A stretch of 64,000 nucleotides of DNA from Aselliscus stoliczkanus (GCA_033961575.1 CM066740.1:62255213-62319212), one strand, 5' to 3'. Shown: positions 12,697 to 26,660, numbered from the stretch's first letter. Notes: generated by a model not told the origin, from the sequence alone. Made by a program: numbers and translations.

Positions 12697-13137
12697 TAGC
12701 TCAGCCAACTCCCCAGAGAATAAAGACTAATATGAATACAAGATGAGTGCGTGCAGATGGTACTTCATATTCCAAAGCAGATACTGTACACAACCTTCCC
12801 TAGAAGACTAAATAAGTTTTTCATTTGCTACAAGTTATAACCAGAATTCAAAGTGAGGCTTTGGTGATGTAAAAAATAAAGGATCAGTGTCACATGTGAC
12901 AGCAGCTCAGGAACATTCCAGATTGCACTTAAACACCTCAAAGCCTGGAGTTTTCTGGCATGGTGCTCTCTTAACACTGATAAATATGTAGGAGACGAAG
13001 AAAACATATTCCAAGAGTACTTCACTGTCAAATTTTAAAATTTTGCTATTTTCCCCTGAAACCATTCAGCAGGCAGAGTAATTTCAAAGTATTACAAACA
13101 TTCATATATGTAATTAGCTGAGTTTGACTTACTATTA

Positions 13138-13770
<633 letters not shown>

Positions 13771-13779
13771 TTTAGACTT

Positions 13780-14260
13780 CAGGTTTTTTTTATTTTATTT
13801 TGTTTTTGTTTGTTTTTTTAAAGATTTTATTGGGGAATTGGGGGAGGGGAACAGCATTGGGGAACTGGGGAAGGGTAACAGACAAATTGCGGTCCTTCTG
13901 TTCTTCAGTCTAGTTGTAGATGACATTGCTTCACTGGCCCATGTTGGTATCATCATTGCACTGTTCTCGGGTGAGGCAGATCGGTCTTCAGCCTCCAGAC
14001 GTGCGCAGCTCTTGGCAGCTCACACGGGCTGCCAGACGCTCATGCTGGCTGTGGGCCACTCACTGTAGCCTACGGCAGCCCACTGCAGCAGGGACTGCAG
14101 CTATGCTGTCCGGGGGACTCAGCAGCCCAGCTCCAGTTGGAGCTGTTGTTCACCATCTTAGCTGTACAGGTCAGCATCACTGGCCCTCATATGTGGGATC
14201 CAAACCGGAACCGCTGGCATCCCAAGCCAGCTCCCGACCAACACGCCACTCGGCCAGCCC
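13780..14260 (-). mobile_element. Long type-A SINE, antisense to window, sense to CFTR
   Basis: Complete long form with tRNA-like head, GC-rich body and a 3' tail that on the minus strand includes CCCCAATAAAATCTTT. The duplication TAGACTT is at 13773-13779 and 14261-14267. Because it is co-oriented with CFTR, its AATAAA lies in sense within intron 2. Confidence 0.9.
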
Positions 14261-14267
14261 TAGACTT

Positions 14268-15134
14268 TGTTTTTAAATGTGCAAGTATGTAACAAATATC
14301 ATCCAGCTTAATTTTCAACTATTAAAGTCATTTATTGGAGTAAGACTTTGAATGATTAGAACAGAAACAAAGTCTATATTTTCTAGTAGGAATATAAATT
14401 GAATAGTCTGAAAATGATTGATATATAAATAAATGTTTTCTTTTGTTTTTACATTCTATAGGTTTATCAGCTGGTTATATTTATTTTAAGTTATTGCCAC
14501 TACTTTCTACTGGTAAAAGCTCCCTTTCTCTTCCAAGATAAGAGGATTAACTATATCTCTAAATGTTACCTTCATCTTCATTTTTAAACTGCATAGAGAT
14601 AAAAAATTTCATGAACGACAGGCAAGAACTAGATAAAGGTTTTGCATCTGATCAACAGCTATTCCCATAACTATCAATCTACCATTGTTAGGGGTGGTTC
14701 TAAGTTACTTCAAAGAAAGAACACACAACTGAGATTTGAGGGCAAACTTGGCATTCTGTGTGTATGAACGCTGGCTTCCCCCAGAAGCTTACTATCAATA
14801 ATGTCTAATAGCCCATCCTATTTATTTACCTCCCTACCCTCTTCTTCACTCTTTCACTCGCACACACGGAGCTTGCCTCCTATCCATATCATTCAGTGAC
14901 TCACAATAAGGTAATAAGCTGAATATGGGGGTAAATTGGACCTCCCCTTCAAAGAAAGAGTCAGATGAGAAAACCAAAGAATGGTTTCAAGGTGGGAAGA
15001 CTTCAACACTGAAGTCATATACAAAGATGTCATTATATTTGATAATTAAAAGGCCTTCAGTTACCTTGATCAATGTGGTTTTAGGAACATGGTAGACATA
15101 GAAACCATATTTTAGGGTACTGAGATGTAAATAA
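14268..15134. other. Intron 2 sequence, nothing recognised
   Basis: AT-rich unique-looking DNA. No feature was identified. Confidence 0.45.
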
Positions 15135-15150
15135 AAGGTGAAGAAGTGTT

Positions 15151-15694
15151 GGGCCAGCCAAGTGGCTCAATTGGTTAAGAGTGTGAGCTCTGAGCAACAG
15201 TGTCGCCAGTTCAATTCCTACATGGGCCAGTGAGCTGCGCCCAAGCTGAGCTGCCACTGAGCTACCAACAGGTGGCAGGATTGCTCAACTGGTGAGAGCA
15301 CGTGCTCCTAACAACAAGGTTTCCCGTTTGATTCCCGCATGGGATGGTGGCTACACCCACCCGCAACTAAGATTGAACATGGCACCTTGAGCTGAGTTGC
15401 CCTGAACTGTCTACGGGATGGCTCAGGGGCTAGAGCATGCACTCTAGCAACAAGGTTACTGGTTCCATTCCCGCATGGAATGGTGGGCTATGACCACTCA
15501 CAACTAAGAGTGGACATGGAACCTTGAGCTGAACAGCAGAGAGCTGCCGTCGGGTGGCCAGATGGTGACTGGACTTGGAGTAAGCTAGCTGCGCCCTCCA
15601 CAAGTAAGATTGAAGGACAACAACTTGGCTGTTCCCCTCCCCCAATTCCCCAACATTGTTTCCCTTCCCCAATTTCCCAATAAAATCTTTAAAA
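15151..15694 (+). mobile_element. Long type-B SINE with repeated tRNA-like modules
   Basis: The head reads GGGCCAGCCAAGTGGCTCAA. Two further tRNA-like modules follow (GGATTGCTCAACTGGTGAGA near 15280 and GGGATGGCTCAGGGGCTAGA near 15416), each ending in a B-box-like run (TTTGATTCCCGC, TTCCATTCCCGC). It ends with the C-rich tail and CAATAAAATCTTT shared with type A. The 16-bp duplication AAAAGGTGAAGAAGTG flanks it. Confidence 0.88.
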
Positions 15695-15710
15695 AAAAGG
15701 TGAAGAAGTG

Positions 15711-16565
15711 AAGATCAGGAGAGCAGATAAATACTAGCTATGAAAGAAAAAAAAAAAATTGGGTAGTAACCTGAAAAGAAGGCGACTTTGCAGAATTCTT
15801 TTTTTAATGGGTGGGACTTGAACTTGTAGTCTGAGAAGAGTTACCAGAGATAAAGGAATCGGTCCTTGACCTTGGAAGTGTGAATTTGTTTCTCCTACTA
15901 ATCTAATTCTTTGATTAAAATCAAGAAAAATAAGTTTGAATATCTTACTTTGCCTTGAAAATGTCAAAAAAATGTAGCGACTTTAATGAAAATAAACAAA
16001 CCACAAGTCTACTCAATTTTTGTGTGTGTGTGTGTGTAATATTTTGGTGGCTACTTTTTATTTATTATTTTTATTATTATTATTATTATTTGTGTGTGCC
16101 AACCCCTTCTTTCCTCCTCCTCTTATCTGGTATTAGTCCCTGTGCTGCTAGCATGAGACCCTGTCTAGACTGCTGGCTGGTCCCAAGAGTGAGCAAGTGA
16201 GTCAGGAGTCTGGAATTTTCCACATTTGGCCAAGCAGAAAGGGCTCTGTCCCCCGTGGTCTATCACGTTATGAGCTAAGAGTTCTGAGGATCCACTGTGT
16301 AGAGCAAACTCATCTGAGAGAATGATCCCAACACAAGGTAAATGCCACCAGGTGGCATTTGAGTCCCTAGTTCCATTGAGTCCCTAAGTCAGTTCTCTAC
16401 CTAGGCCTTCACACAGCTAGACTACGCAAGCCAATAAAGTCTTTGTTTGTATCTACTTAAACTAGCCATTGGGGTCTCAGTCATTGGCAATCAAAAGAGT
16501 TCTAACCATTACTTGTAGAAAATGGGACTACTTTGTAACAGGAAACACTATTCCTGGAGAGGCTG
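15711..16565. other. Intron 2 sequence with small TG and ATT repeats
   Basis: Contains a short (TG)n near 16021 and an (ATT)n-like run at about 16055-16090. Nothing else was recognised. Confidence 0.5.
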
Positions 16566-16569
16566 GCAG

Positions 16570-16735
16570 TGCAGATGTTGGGATAGAATCATGGCTCTGT
16601 GGGTCATTAGCTGGCAAATTAGATCAATTCTCTGAGCCTCAGTTTGCTCTTCTGTAAGATACAGATAATAATGCTTTCCTCCCAGAATGACTGAGAAGAG
16701 ACATTATGCCTGTCATTCAATATATACTCAAAAAA
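16570..16735 (+). mobile_element. MIR SINE remnant
   Basis: Sense MIR core: CTCTGAGCCTCAGTTTGCTC, TTCTGTAAGATACAGATAAT and the following AT-rich part. Confidence 0.7.
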
Positions 16736-17095
16736 TTAAATTTTTACACTTATTTGCTATCCAATAGCCATTACCTTAAGATTTCCCAGGATGTACATTT
16801 TGTTCAAATATTAAAATTTTGGAGGCAAATATACACTTTTTTTCATATAGATATTATTTTAGTCTTCACAAAATCTATTTAATGTTCTTTAAAGACAGAA
16901 TTCATATATGTATTTCTCAGAAAAAAGTCATTTCTCAGGAAAATGTTATTTTTTATTTCATTCTTTCATTGTTTAACTCTTAACTGATCAAGACTTCAGC
17001 AAGAAAATAAGATGCTCCTATGTTAAATATGCTACTTTAGAAATTAATTCCTCTAATATGTCAGTTTTCTCTTCTCTACATAATTAAAAATATTA

Positions 17096-17499
<404 letters not shown>

Positions 17500-17714
17500 T
17501 CAAATCTCCCGGCACACGGAGAAGGCTGGCTGCACAAATGTGAGAATAACTTAAGTCAACATGTATTTACCAGGAACGCATATATTACAGGACACATCTG
17601 TATCAAACACTAGAACCTCTGAACTAATGTGACTGTTGCTTTATCAGAAAGGGTCAAGAATGATGGTAGAATCCTTCCTAGAGGAAAAAACAAACTGCTA
17701 AACATTCTACATGA

Positions 17715-18126
17715 GGGCTGCCCAAGTGGTGCATTGGTTAAGAGCTGGTTTGGAACACCAGCGGCCCCAGTTCGGATCCCACATATGAGTGCCAGTGACA
17801 CTGCCCTCTCCAGCTAAGATGGTGAACAACGGCTCCACCTGGAGCTGGGCTGTGCGAGCCCTGGCAACAGTGTAGGCTGCAGCCCCTGCTGCAGTGGGCT
17901 GCCATAGGCTACAGTGAGTGGCTGGCAGCCAGCGTGAGCTGCCAATAGCCGCAGTGAGCTACCATCCAGAGGCCGGTGACTGATCTGCCTCATCCAGGAA
18001 GAGCGCAATGATGATACCAACATGGGCCAGTGAAGCAAGGTCCTCTGCAAACTAGACTGAAGAACAAAAAGACAGCAACTTGTCTGTTCCCCTCCCTCAA
18101 TTCTCCAATAAAATCTTAAAAAAAAA
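17715..18126 (+). mobile_element. Long type-A SINE
   Basis: Long type-A copy. The duplication ATTCTACATGA / ATTCTATATGA (one mismatch) is at 17704-17714 and 18127-18137. The 3' tail ends CCAATAAAATC plus As. Confidence 0.88.
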
Positions 18127-18137
18127 ATTCTATATGA

Positions 18138-20232
18138 AAAACATTCTTCAAAAATGAACTGCCCCATAATAACTAGATATTAGCAATTTATAGTTTTTGA
18201 TAGTTGCTCAAGTTCAGCCTCTACCACTTCAAATATAATATGATCTGTGAGTGATAAGTAGACTGTCAGTCAGCACCCTTCCACAATTGGGTTGCTGTAG
18301 CACATGACACTCAGCAAGGAGCTATTTGTTGAATGAACTGAATACATCTGGAGGGTTATAAAGTAGTTTGAATCACTTTGTTGACTTAATTATGACATCT
18401 GAATCATTACTTAAGGGTGGGGATCATAACTTTTTTATGTTTTGTCTCCACACCTCACAGCAGTTATGCATGTCCGCCTTCTGCACACCTAATATATGAC
18501 AATTTATGATGGAAGCTAGTAAAGCTGGTGTGATAAATAATTAGGGAGGATATCTGAGTTATTTTCAACTATTTTGGAAGGCAGAATAATTGTCACAAAG
18601 GTAAGAAAATGTAAAAAGAAGGAAAAGGAATAAGAGGGAGAAGGAAGAGGAGAAGAATTATGAAACAAAAACATAACGTACAAAGAGAAATTTCTAAATG
18701 AAATTTGAGCAAATGAGACCTTTGTTGGGTAAAATTTATTTTATTGAAGAAAGGAATTGAACTTGGAAGTAGTAATTTCCAAACATATTTGCTTTCCCTT
18801 AGCATCTTTCTTTTCTTCAGAGATGTCTAAATTTGGTGACATTCAGATTTTGATAATGTATTAAAATGTATGGTAGCCACCAAAAACCAAAAAGCTTCCT
18901 AAGTGAATTCATCAATCATTTCTTCCTAAAATATCTATGAGTGACAGCAGTTTAATATGTCCCTTATTTCCATTAACTTGCAATATTTGCATCTTAACAA
19001 AAGCCTTTAACAAAAGGTGATAATTGAGTTTTATTTTAATTGCCTAATCTGAGTCATTGATGTTTTTTCCTGGAGAACAAGAATGAAAATAGTTGGGAAC
19101 AGTCTGAATACAGCAGTTAAAGAAGTACCATGATAATGCAGTATCTGCAATGGACATTGTCTAAGAAAGTAATGTCACACCCACCTAGCGCCATCCCCAT
19201 ATCCAACATATCCAACATAAGCAATGGAAGTAAACTTGGAAATATAGGTGGCAGTTAGGCTGTGAAAAATTGGGGACAGCAATTTTTTAGATATAAACTC
19301 CATTCTGTTGGTTATAAGCCTTTATAAACTTAAACTAAGCAATCTGAAAATCTTGTTTGGTAGGTAGAACAAAAAGGAAATATTGTCCTATTTGAAGGAT
19401 AAAAAAATGGAGGCTCAGAGATGCTAAACTTGTCTATTAACTAAAGGCAAAAACTACAGATTTTACCATATTCTTCTGCCTTCATTCCTTCCTTTACCTA
19501 CTTAGGAAAATTAAGCATGGTGGGTTGTTCTAGAGAAACAGCTGGGAGGAGAGGCTACAAGCAGGAAGACCAAAAGCTGGCAGACTATAGGCAGTGGTGT
19601 GGATGCTGGCAAATTTTAACCACACTTCTCCAGGGAAAACAAAAAGACAAAAAGTGACATGTCATTTGCCAATTTCTCTGTTGTAAATACTCCCATTATG
19701 ACCAGTTTCAAGCTACCAAATGTGAAGCCACTGAATACAAAATTAGGAAGAGATATTCAGTTGCATATCCTAAAATAGAATGTTTACCACTGAGATACAA
19801 TGTACATAAATAACCTAGATAGCACAGGTAATAGATGTAAAGTAATTAGGTAGTAATAAGTTTCAAGTTTTTAATCACCTTTGTTTTAATATCATTTAAC
19901 AGTAAGTTTAAATAATTTAATTTTGGATACCAGTTGTGCTTAACAACCAACTTATACATTTCCTAAAAATTTAACAATCAGCTCAGCCGGAAAGGGCCAG
20001 CTACAGCAGATCACTGCTTCCAGATGACTTAAAGACTTTGGAACAGGGTAATGGCATTGAGACCGGAAGGAAGGCGCTATAGAAGATTTAGTAAACAGGA
20101 AAATATACTGCATATCTTAATAAACCCTGAATTTTCATTATGTTTGAAAATATGAAAATTCCACAGTAAAATTACAAATAAACAGAATTTCACTGTAAAT
20201 ACAATACAAAAAGACGTTTGCAGAAAATTAAA
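18138..20232. other. Intron 1 sequence, nothing firm
   Basis: AT-rich unique-looking DNA, with a purine-rich tract at about 18600-18660. No exon-like or RNA feature was seen. Confidence 0.45.
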
Positions 20233-20379
20233 AAATAAATATTTTTGCCGGTAAGATGGCAGAATAGACAGACGCTCTCTGAACTGTCTCCCAGGATCAC
20301 ATCAAAATTAAAAATAATTTATGCAACATTTAACCTCGTAAGTCCCCTGAACATTAGATGAACAGAACCTCTAAACGAA

Positions 20380-21240
20380 GGACCTAAAGAGGAGGCCATG
20401 TCAAGTCTGGTAGGAGGGGCACTGACGAGAGAGGGTGAGCCCTGTGAGGGACGCTCCAGCTGTGGGGAGGCTTCTCGGGTTGCGGGAGAGACCCTCCGGC
20501 CCCACACTGAGCTCACTAGCCCAGAGTTGCTTTGCCAGGAAGAGGAGTTCCAAGATAGTGGGCAGTAGAAATTAGTGAGGACTCTCTTTGCTCGGTTCGG
20601 TGAGGCTGGGGGCAGCTGGAGAACCAGTGGGGCTGGCGCACGGGTTCGCTTGCCCGCGAGCACTCACCCGGTTCCTGTCGGAGGGAGTGGCTGCATGAGC
20701 CGGGCCCAGACCTGTCGGGAGGGACTGAACTGAGCACCTTTGGAGCGGAAGCTGGAGGTTTTGGGATTGTTGTTCCACTGGTGCAAAGCTTGCACGAGAG
20801 CGGTGTACAGGAGGCCGCCATTGTCTCAGGGTTGGGCCCTCCCACGGAGGGTCAGATCCGGGATCCCATTGGTCTGGTGAACTTGGCGCAGGAATGCGCG
20901 TGCGCACATGCGGCCTTGGATTCCCACCCTCCGCCCTGCTTGTGTTGCGTTGCCAGGGAAACACCTGGCGGGTGCCCTCCGGCTCCATCAGGCTGCTCAC
21001 CGAGATGCAGGAGCGCACAAGTGGCCTTGGGTCCCCACCCTCCGCCCTGCTTGTGCTGCGTTTCCAAGGAAACGCCGGGTGGGTGCCCTCCGGCTCCATC
21101 AGGCTGCTCACTGAGACGCAGGAGTGTGCAAGCCACCTTGGATCCCCACCCTCTGCCCTGCTTGTGATGCATTGCCAGGGAAACGCAGGGCGGGTGTACT
21201 CCAGCTGCATCAGTCTGTTCACTGAGACTCAGTAGCAGAC
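20380..21240 (+). promoter_or_regulatory. LINE-1 5'UTR / internal promoter with tandem units
   Basis: GC- and CpG-rich leader of the L1. Three tandem units of 119, 111 and about 112 bp begin at 20888, 21007 and 21118. Each contains CACCCTCCGCCCTGCTTGTG or a close variant, a GCCAGGGAAAC-like run and GGCTCCATCAGGCTG. Repeated promoter monomers are known for several mammalian L1 lineages; this equivalence is inferred. Confidence 0.7.
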
Positions 21241-21470
21241 AACCTGCAACAACCTGTGAAGATATTTTTTTTTTTTGGTAGTGAGCACGGCTCCAGAGCA
21301 CACAGCAGCTAGTTGTAGAAAGCTCACTGAAACCCTGAGAAAGTGGTCTGCAGATTAAAGAGGACGGAGAGCCCCCCACCTCTTTCCTTTTTTTTTTCTC
21401 TCTTTTTTCTTCTTGCTTTCTTTTTTCTTCTTTCTAGGTGATCTATCTAATACATCAAAGCATTCACGGA

Positions 21471-22355
21471 ATGAAAGCCAGAATGAAAAAACAAAGAAAC
21501 ATGTCCCAAGTAAAAGATCAGAAGAAAACTCTAGAAATGGGACTAAATGAAACAGAGGTATCCAAACTTTCAGAGACAGTGTTTAGAACACTGATGATAA
21601 AAATGTTCAAGGAACTTAGCGAGGACATAAAGAAAGATAAGGAAACCATAAAAAACAACCTGTTACAACTAAAGAATACAATAACTGAAATGAAGAACAC
21701 ACTCAAAGGAATCACCAGTAGAGTGGATGAAGCAGAGGAGTGGATCAATGAATTAGAAGACAAAACAGCAGAAATCACCCAGCTGGAACAACAAAAAGAA
21801 AAAAGAATAAGAAAGAATGAAAATAGTTTAAGAGACCTCTGGGACAACATGAAATGCAACAACCTTCAAGTCATAGGAATACCAGAAGGAGAAGAGAAGA
21901 AGCAAGGGATTGAGAATGTATTTAAAGAAATAATGACTGAAAACTTCCCTACCATGGTGAAGGAAATTGACATACAAGCCCAGGATGTACAGAGAGTTCC
22001 AAACAGGCTGAATCCCAACAGGCCCACACCAAGACACATCATTGTTAAAATGGCAAAGGTTAAAGACAGAGACAGAATTCTAAAAGCAGCAAGAGAAAGA
22101 CAGCAGGTTACATACAAAGGAACTCCTATAAGACTAACAGCTGACTTTTCTTCAGAAACTCTGCAGGCCAGAAGGGAATGTCAGGAGATATTCAAAGTGA
22201 CACAAAATAAAGGTCTACAACCAAGATTGCTTTACCCAGCACAGTGATCACTTAAAATTGAAGGAGAGATAAAGAGCTTCTCAGAAAAGAATAAGCTTAA
22301 GGAGTTCATTACCACCAAGCCAGCATTGCAGGAAATGTTAAAAGACCTTTTTTAA
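21471..22355 (+). pseudogene. LINE-1 ORF1 with premature stop
   Basis: Encodes the L1 RNA-binding chaperone. From ATG 21471 the frame runs 258 codons to TGA at 22245-22247, then continues in the same frame to a natural stop at 22353-22355, so the last 36 residues are cut off. A Lys/Glu-rich N terminus leads into a heptad-like coiled coil (ITEMKNTLKGITSRVDEAEE). Then come the RRM-type region (LQVIGIPEGEE) and the C-terminal domain (RPTPRHIIVKMAKVKDRDR). The lost tail includes the conserved FITTKPALQEML block. An earlier in-frame GTG exists, but the ATG fits the family better. Confidence 0.9.
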
Positions 22356-22411
22356 AAAGAAGAAAGGGGAAAACAAGCTAACCCAGGAAGACAAGAAATA
22401 CAAATAACAAA

Positions 22412-25400
22412 ATGGCAATAAATATACATCTATCAGTAATCACCTTAAATGTGAATGGGCTAAATGCTCCAATCAAAAGACACAGAATGCCTGAGTGGAT
22501 AAGAAAACAGGACCCATGCATATGCTGTCTACAAGAGACTCATCTCAGATCAAAAGACACACACAGACTGAAAGTAAAGGGATGGAATAAGGTATTTCAT
22601 ACAAATGGAAATGAGAAAAAAGCTGGAGTAGCAATACTTATTTCAGACAAAATAGACTTTAAAATGAAGACTACAATAAAAGACAAAGAGGGGCACTACA
22701 TAATAATAAAGGGATCAATTCAACAAGAGGACATAACCGTAGTAAACATCTATGCACCCAACATAGGAGCTCCTAAATATATAAAACAGATTCTGACAGA
22801 CATAAAGGCAGACATCAACAGTAACACTATCATAGGAGGGGACTTCAACACCCCATTGTCACCAATGGACAAATCCTCCAGACAGAAAATCAACACGGAC
22901 ATAGTGGCCTTAAATGACACTTTAGACCAGCTGGATTTAATTGATATTTTTAGAGCATTTCACCCCAATGTTACAGAATATACATTCTTCTCAAGTGCAC
23001 ATGGAACATTCTCCAAGATAGACCACATGTTATGCCATAAAACAAGTCTCAACAAATTTAATAAGATTGAAATCATATCAAGTGTCTTCTCTGACCACAA
23101 TGCTATGAAACTAGAAACCAATCATAAGAAGAAATCTGGAAAGTTTACAAATACATGGAGGCTAAATAACATGCTACTAAAAAGTGAATGTGTCAAAAAT
23201 GAGATCAAGGAGGAAATCAAAAGATACCTCGAGACAAATGAAAATGAAAACACCACGACCCAAAATCTCTGGGATGCAGCAAAAGCAGTCCTAAGAGGGA
23301 AGTTCATAGCAGTGCAGGCCTACCTAAAGAAGGAAGAAAAATCTCAAACCAACAGACTCTCTCTACACTCTCTCTACACCTAAGGGAACTTGAAAAAAAA
23401 ACCAGCAAAACAAGCCTAAAGGGAGCATAAGGAAGGAAATAATAAAGACCAGAGCAGAAATAAATGAAATAGAGAACAAAACACAATACAAAAGATCAAT
23501 GAAACCAAGAGTTGGTTTCTTGAAAATATAAACAAAATCGACAAACCCTTAGCATGACTAACCAAGAAAAAGAGAGAGAGGACTCAAATTAATAAAATCA
23601 GAAATGAAAGAGAAGTGACAAGAGATACCACAGAAATACAGAAAGTTTTAAGAAAATACTATGAGCAACTATATGCTAACAAATTCGACAATCTGGAAGA
23701 AATGGATAAATTCCTAGAAGCATACAATCTACCAAGTCTGAACCAAAAAGAAACAGAAACTCTGAACAGAAAGATTACTGCCAAAGAAATTGAATCAGTA
23801 ATCAACAATCTTCCAGCAAACAAAAGCCCTGGAACAGATGGCTACACAGGTGAATTTTACAAAACATTCAAAACAGAATAGTACCTATTCTCCTCAAACT
23901 ATTCCAAAAAATACAGAAGGAGGGAAGGCTCCCAAACTCTTTCTATGAAACCACTATCACCCTGATTCCTAAGTCAGACAAAGATATTACAAAAAAGGAA
24001 AACTACAGGCCAATATCACTAATGAACATAGATGCAAAAATTCTCAACAAAATACTAGCAAACCGAATTCAGCATCTCATTAAAAAGATCATGCACCACA
24101 ATCAAGTGGGATTCATTCCTGGTATGCAAGCCTGGTTCAATATCCGCAAATCAATTAACATAATACATCACATTAACAAAATGAAAAATAAAAATCATAT
24201 GATCATATCAATAGATGCAGAAAAGGCATTTGACAAAATCCAGCAGCATTTATGATAAAGACTCTTAACAAAGTGGGAATAGTGGGATCATACCTCAACA
24301 TCACAAAGGCCATATATGATAAGCCCACAGCAAACATCGTACTCAATGGGGAAAGGCTGAAAGCTTTCCCCTTAAGATCAGGAACAAGACAAGGCTGCCC
24401 GCTTTCACCACTTCTAGTTAACATAGTTCTGGCAGTTCTGGCTACAGCAATCAGACAAGAAAATGAAATAAAAGGCATCCAAATTGGAAAAGAGGAAGGA
24501 AAATTGTCATTATATGCAGATGACATGATACTATATATAGAGAATTCCAAAGACTCCATCAAAAAACTGCTAGAACTGATACATGAATTTGGTAAGGTAG
24601 CAGGATACAAAATTAATATTCAGAAATCAGAGGCATTTCTATACACCAATAATAAACTATCAGAAGAAGAAATCAGGAAATCCATCCCTTTTACAATTGC
24701 TTCAAAAACAATAAAATATCTAGGAATCAATTTAACTAAAGAAGTAAAAGACCTGTACTCACAAAATTATAAGACACTGAAGAGAGAAATCAAAGAAGAT
24801 ACAAATAAATGGAAATACATACTATGCTCATGGATAAGAAGAATTAATATAGTTAAAATGTCAATACTTCCTAAAGCAATATATAGATTCAATGCAATTC
24901 CAATCAAACTACCAAGGATATCTTTCTCAGAAATAGAACATAGAATCCTAAAATTTATGTGGAGTCACAAATGACCCCGAATAGCTACAGCAATGTTGAG
25001 AAATAAGAACAAAGTGGGAGGCATCACACTACCTGACATCAAAACATGCTACAAGGCTACAGTAATCAAAAGAGTATGGTACTGGCATAAAAACAGACAC
25101 ATAGACCAATGGAACAGAATAGAGAGCCCAGGAATAAACCCATCTATATACGGTCATTTAATCTACGACAATGGATGCAAGAATTTACACTGGAGTAAAG
25201 ATAGTCTATTTAATAAATGGTGCTGGGAAAATTGGACTTGCACGTGCAAAAAAGTGAAAATAGACCACCTAGTTACACCATATACGAGAACAAACTCAAA
25301 ATGGATTAAAGACTTAAATGTAAGACCTGAAACTATAAAACTCCTAGAAGAAAATATAGGGAGTAAGTTCGCAGACATTACCCTGAGTAATATTTTTACT

Positions 25401-26231
25401 GATATATCCCCTCGGGCAAGGGAAATAAAAGAAAAAATGAACATATGGGATTACATCAAACTTAAAAGTTTTTTCACAGCAAAGGAAATCATCAATAAAA
25501 CAAAAAGGCAACCTACTGAATGGGAGAAGATATTTGCCAGTATAAGGGGTTGATATCCAAAATTTATAAAACACTCATGCAATTCAACACCAAAAAACAA
25601 ACAACCCAATTAAAAAATGGGCAGAGGATATGAGGAGGCATTTCTCTAAAGAGGACATACAGATGGCCAACAGACATATAAAAAAATGTTCAACCTCACT
25701 AATCATCAGAGAAATGCAAATAAAAACCACAATGAGATACCACCTCACTCCAGTCAGAATGTTTATCATCAACAAATCAACAAACAACAAATGTTGGCGA
25801 GGGTGTGGAGAAAAGGGAACCCCGGTGCACTGTTGGTGGGACTGCAAATTGGTGCAGCCATTATGGAAATCAGTATGGAGGTATCTCAAAACACTGGAAA
25901 TGGAACTGCCATATGACCCAGCAATTCCACTCTTGGGAATCTACCCAGAGGAATCCAAGACGCTAATTCGAAAAAATATATGCACCCCTATGTTTATTGC
26001 ATCGCTATTTACAATAGCAAGACTTGGAAACAACCGAAATGCCCATCGGTAGATGACTGGATTAAGAAACTGTGGTACATTTATACAATGCAGTATTACT
26101 CCGCTATAAAGAAGAATGAAATTGTACCATTTGCAACGATATGGATGGACCTAGAGACTATTATGTTGAGTGAAATAAGTCAGTCGGAGAAAGACAAATA
26201 CCACGTGATCTCACTTATATGTGGAATTTGA
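22412..26231 (+). pseudogene. LINE-1 ORF2 (endonuclease / reverse transcriptase), broken
   Basis: The N terminus starts [18 protein letters not shown]. Endonuclease motifs are intact: QETH with Glu42, GDFN with Asp144 and Asn146, KIDH and SDH. The reverse transcriptase has [22 protein letters not shown] and the catalytic YADD at 24513-24524. The C-terminal Cys cluster ([18 protein letters not shown]) is near 25792. The reading frame is lost repeatedly: a stop at 23381, a shift near 23880, a shift near 24250, a TGA at about 24972, a shift near 25550 and another near 26000. No functional protein can be made. Confidence 0.92.
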
Positions 26232-26615
26232 AAAACTGAATGAATGAGCAAAAGAAATAGAAACAGTCTCAGGGATATAGAGGAAAAACAGGGTTGCTAG
26301 TTGGGAGGGGGATGGGGATGAGCGAGAAGGGGAAAGGATTAGACAGCATAAATAGGTAACTACAGTATTGTCACAGGGATATGAAAGACAGTTCGGGGAA
26401 TATAATGTTGTTAAAATTTTTGGGGTGTCAGATGGTCAAATATTTTGTTAAGGAGACCACTTCATGGATGGAGTAGAGGCTTGATCACTGCATTGTATAC
26501 CTGAAATTGATGTTGTATAATATTGTATGTCAACTGTAATTGAATATATAGACAGTCACAGGATGTGAATTATACAGTGGAAGAGAGTCAAAGGAATTGT
26601 AATAGATAGTATGAT

Positions 26616-26660
26616 ATGGGGGGGAGGAGTGGGAGGGGAGAATTGGGGGAGGGGGGTTGT
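26616..26660 (+). other. G-rich tract in LINE-1 3'UTR
   Basis: Several runs of three or more G (GGGGGGGAGGAGTGGGAGGG, then GGGGGAGGGGGG) could form a G-quadruplex. Polypurine tracts in L1 3'UTRs are a known family trait. Confidence 0.7.

Noticed and set aside
13838..14276. Open frames inside long SINEs (here and at 27786-28301, 32424-32732, 37245-37526, 42928-43359 and 62419-62831)
   Set aside because: The same peptides recur wherever the SINE recurs. They are translations of a non-coding Pol III repeat.
20572..21222. Long antisense and sense frames in the LINE-1 5'UTR
   Set aside because: They translate the tandem GC-rich promoter units and show the same repeat period. No known L1 protein lies there.
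22412..26231. LINE-1 ORF2 as a potentially active enzyme, since the catalytic motifs are intact
   Set aside because: At least two in-frame stops and several frameshifts separate the endonuclease, reverse transcriptase and C-terminal parts.
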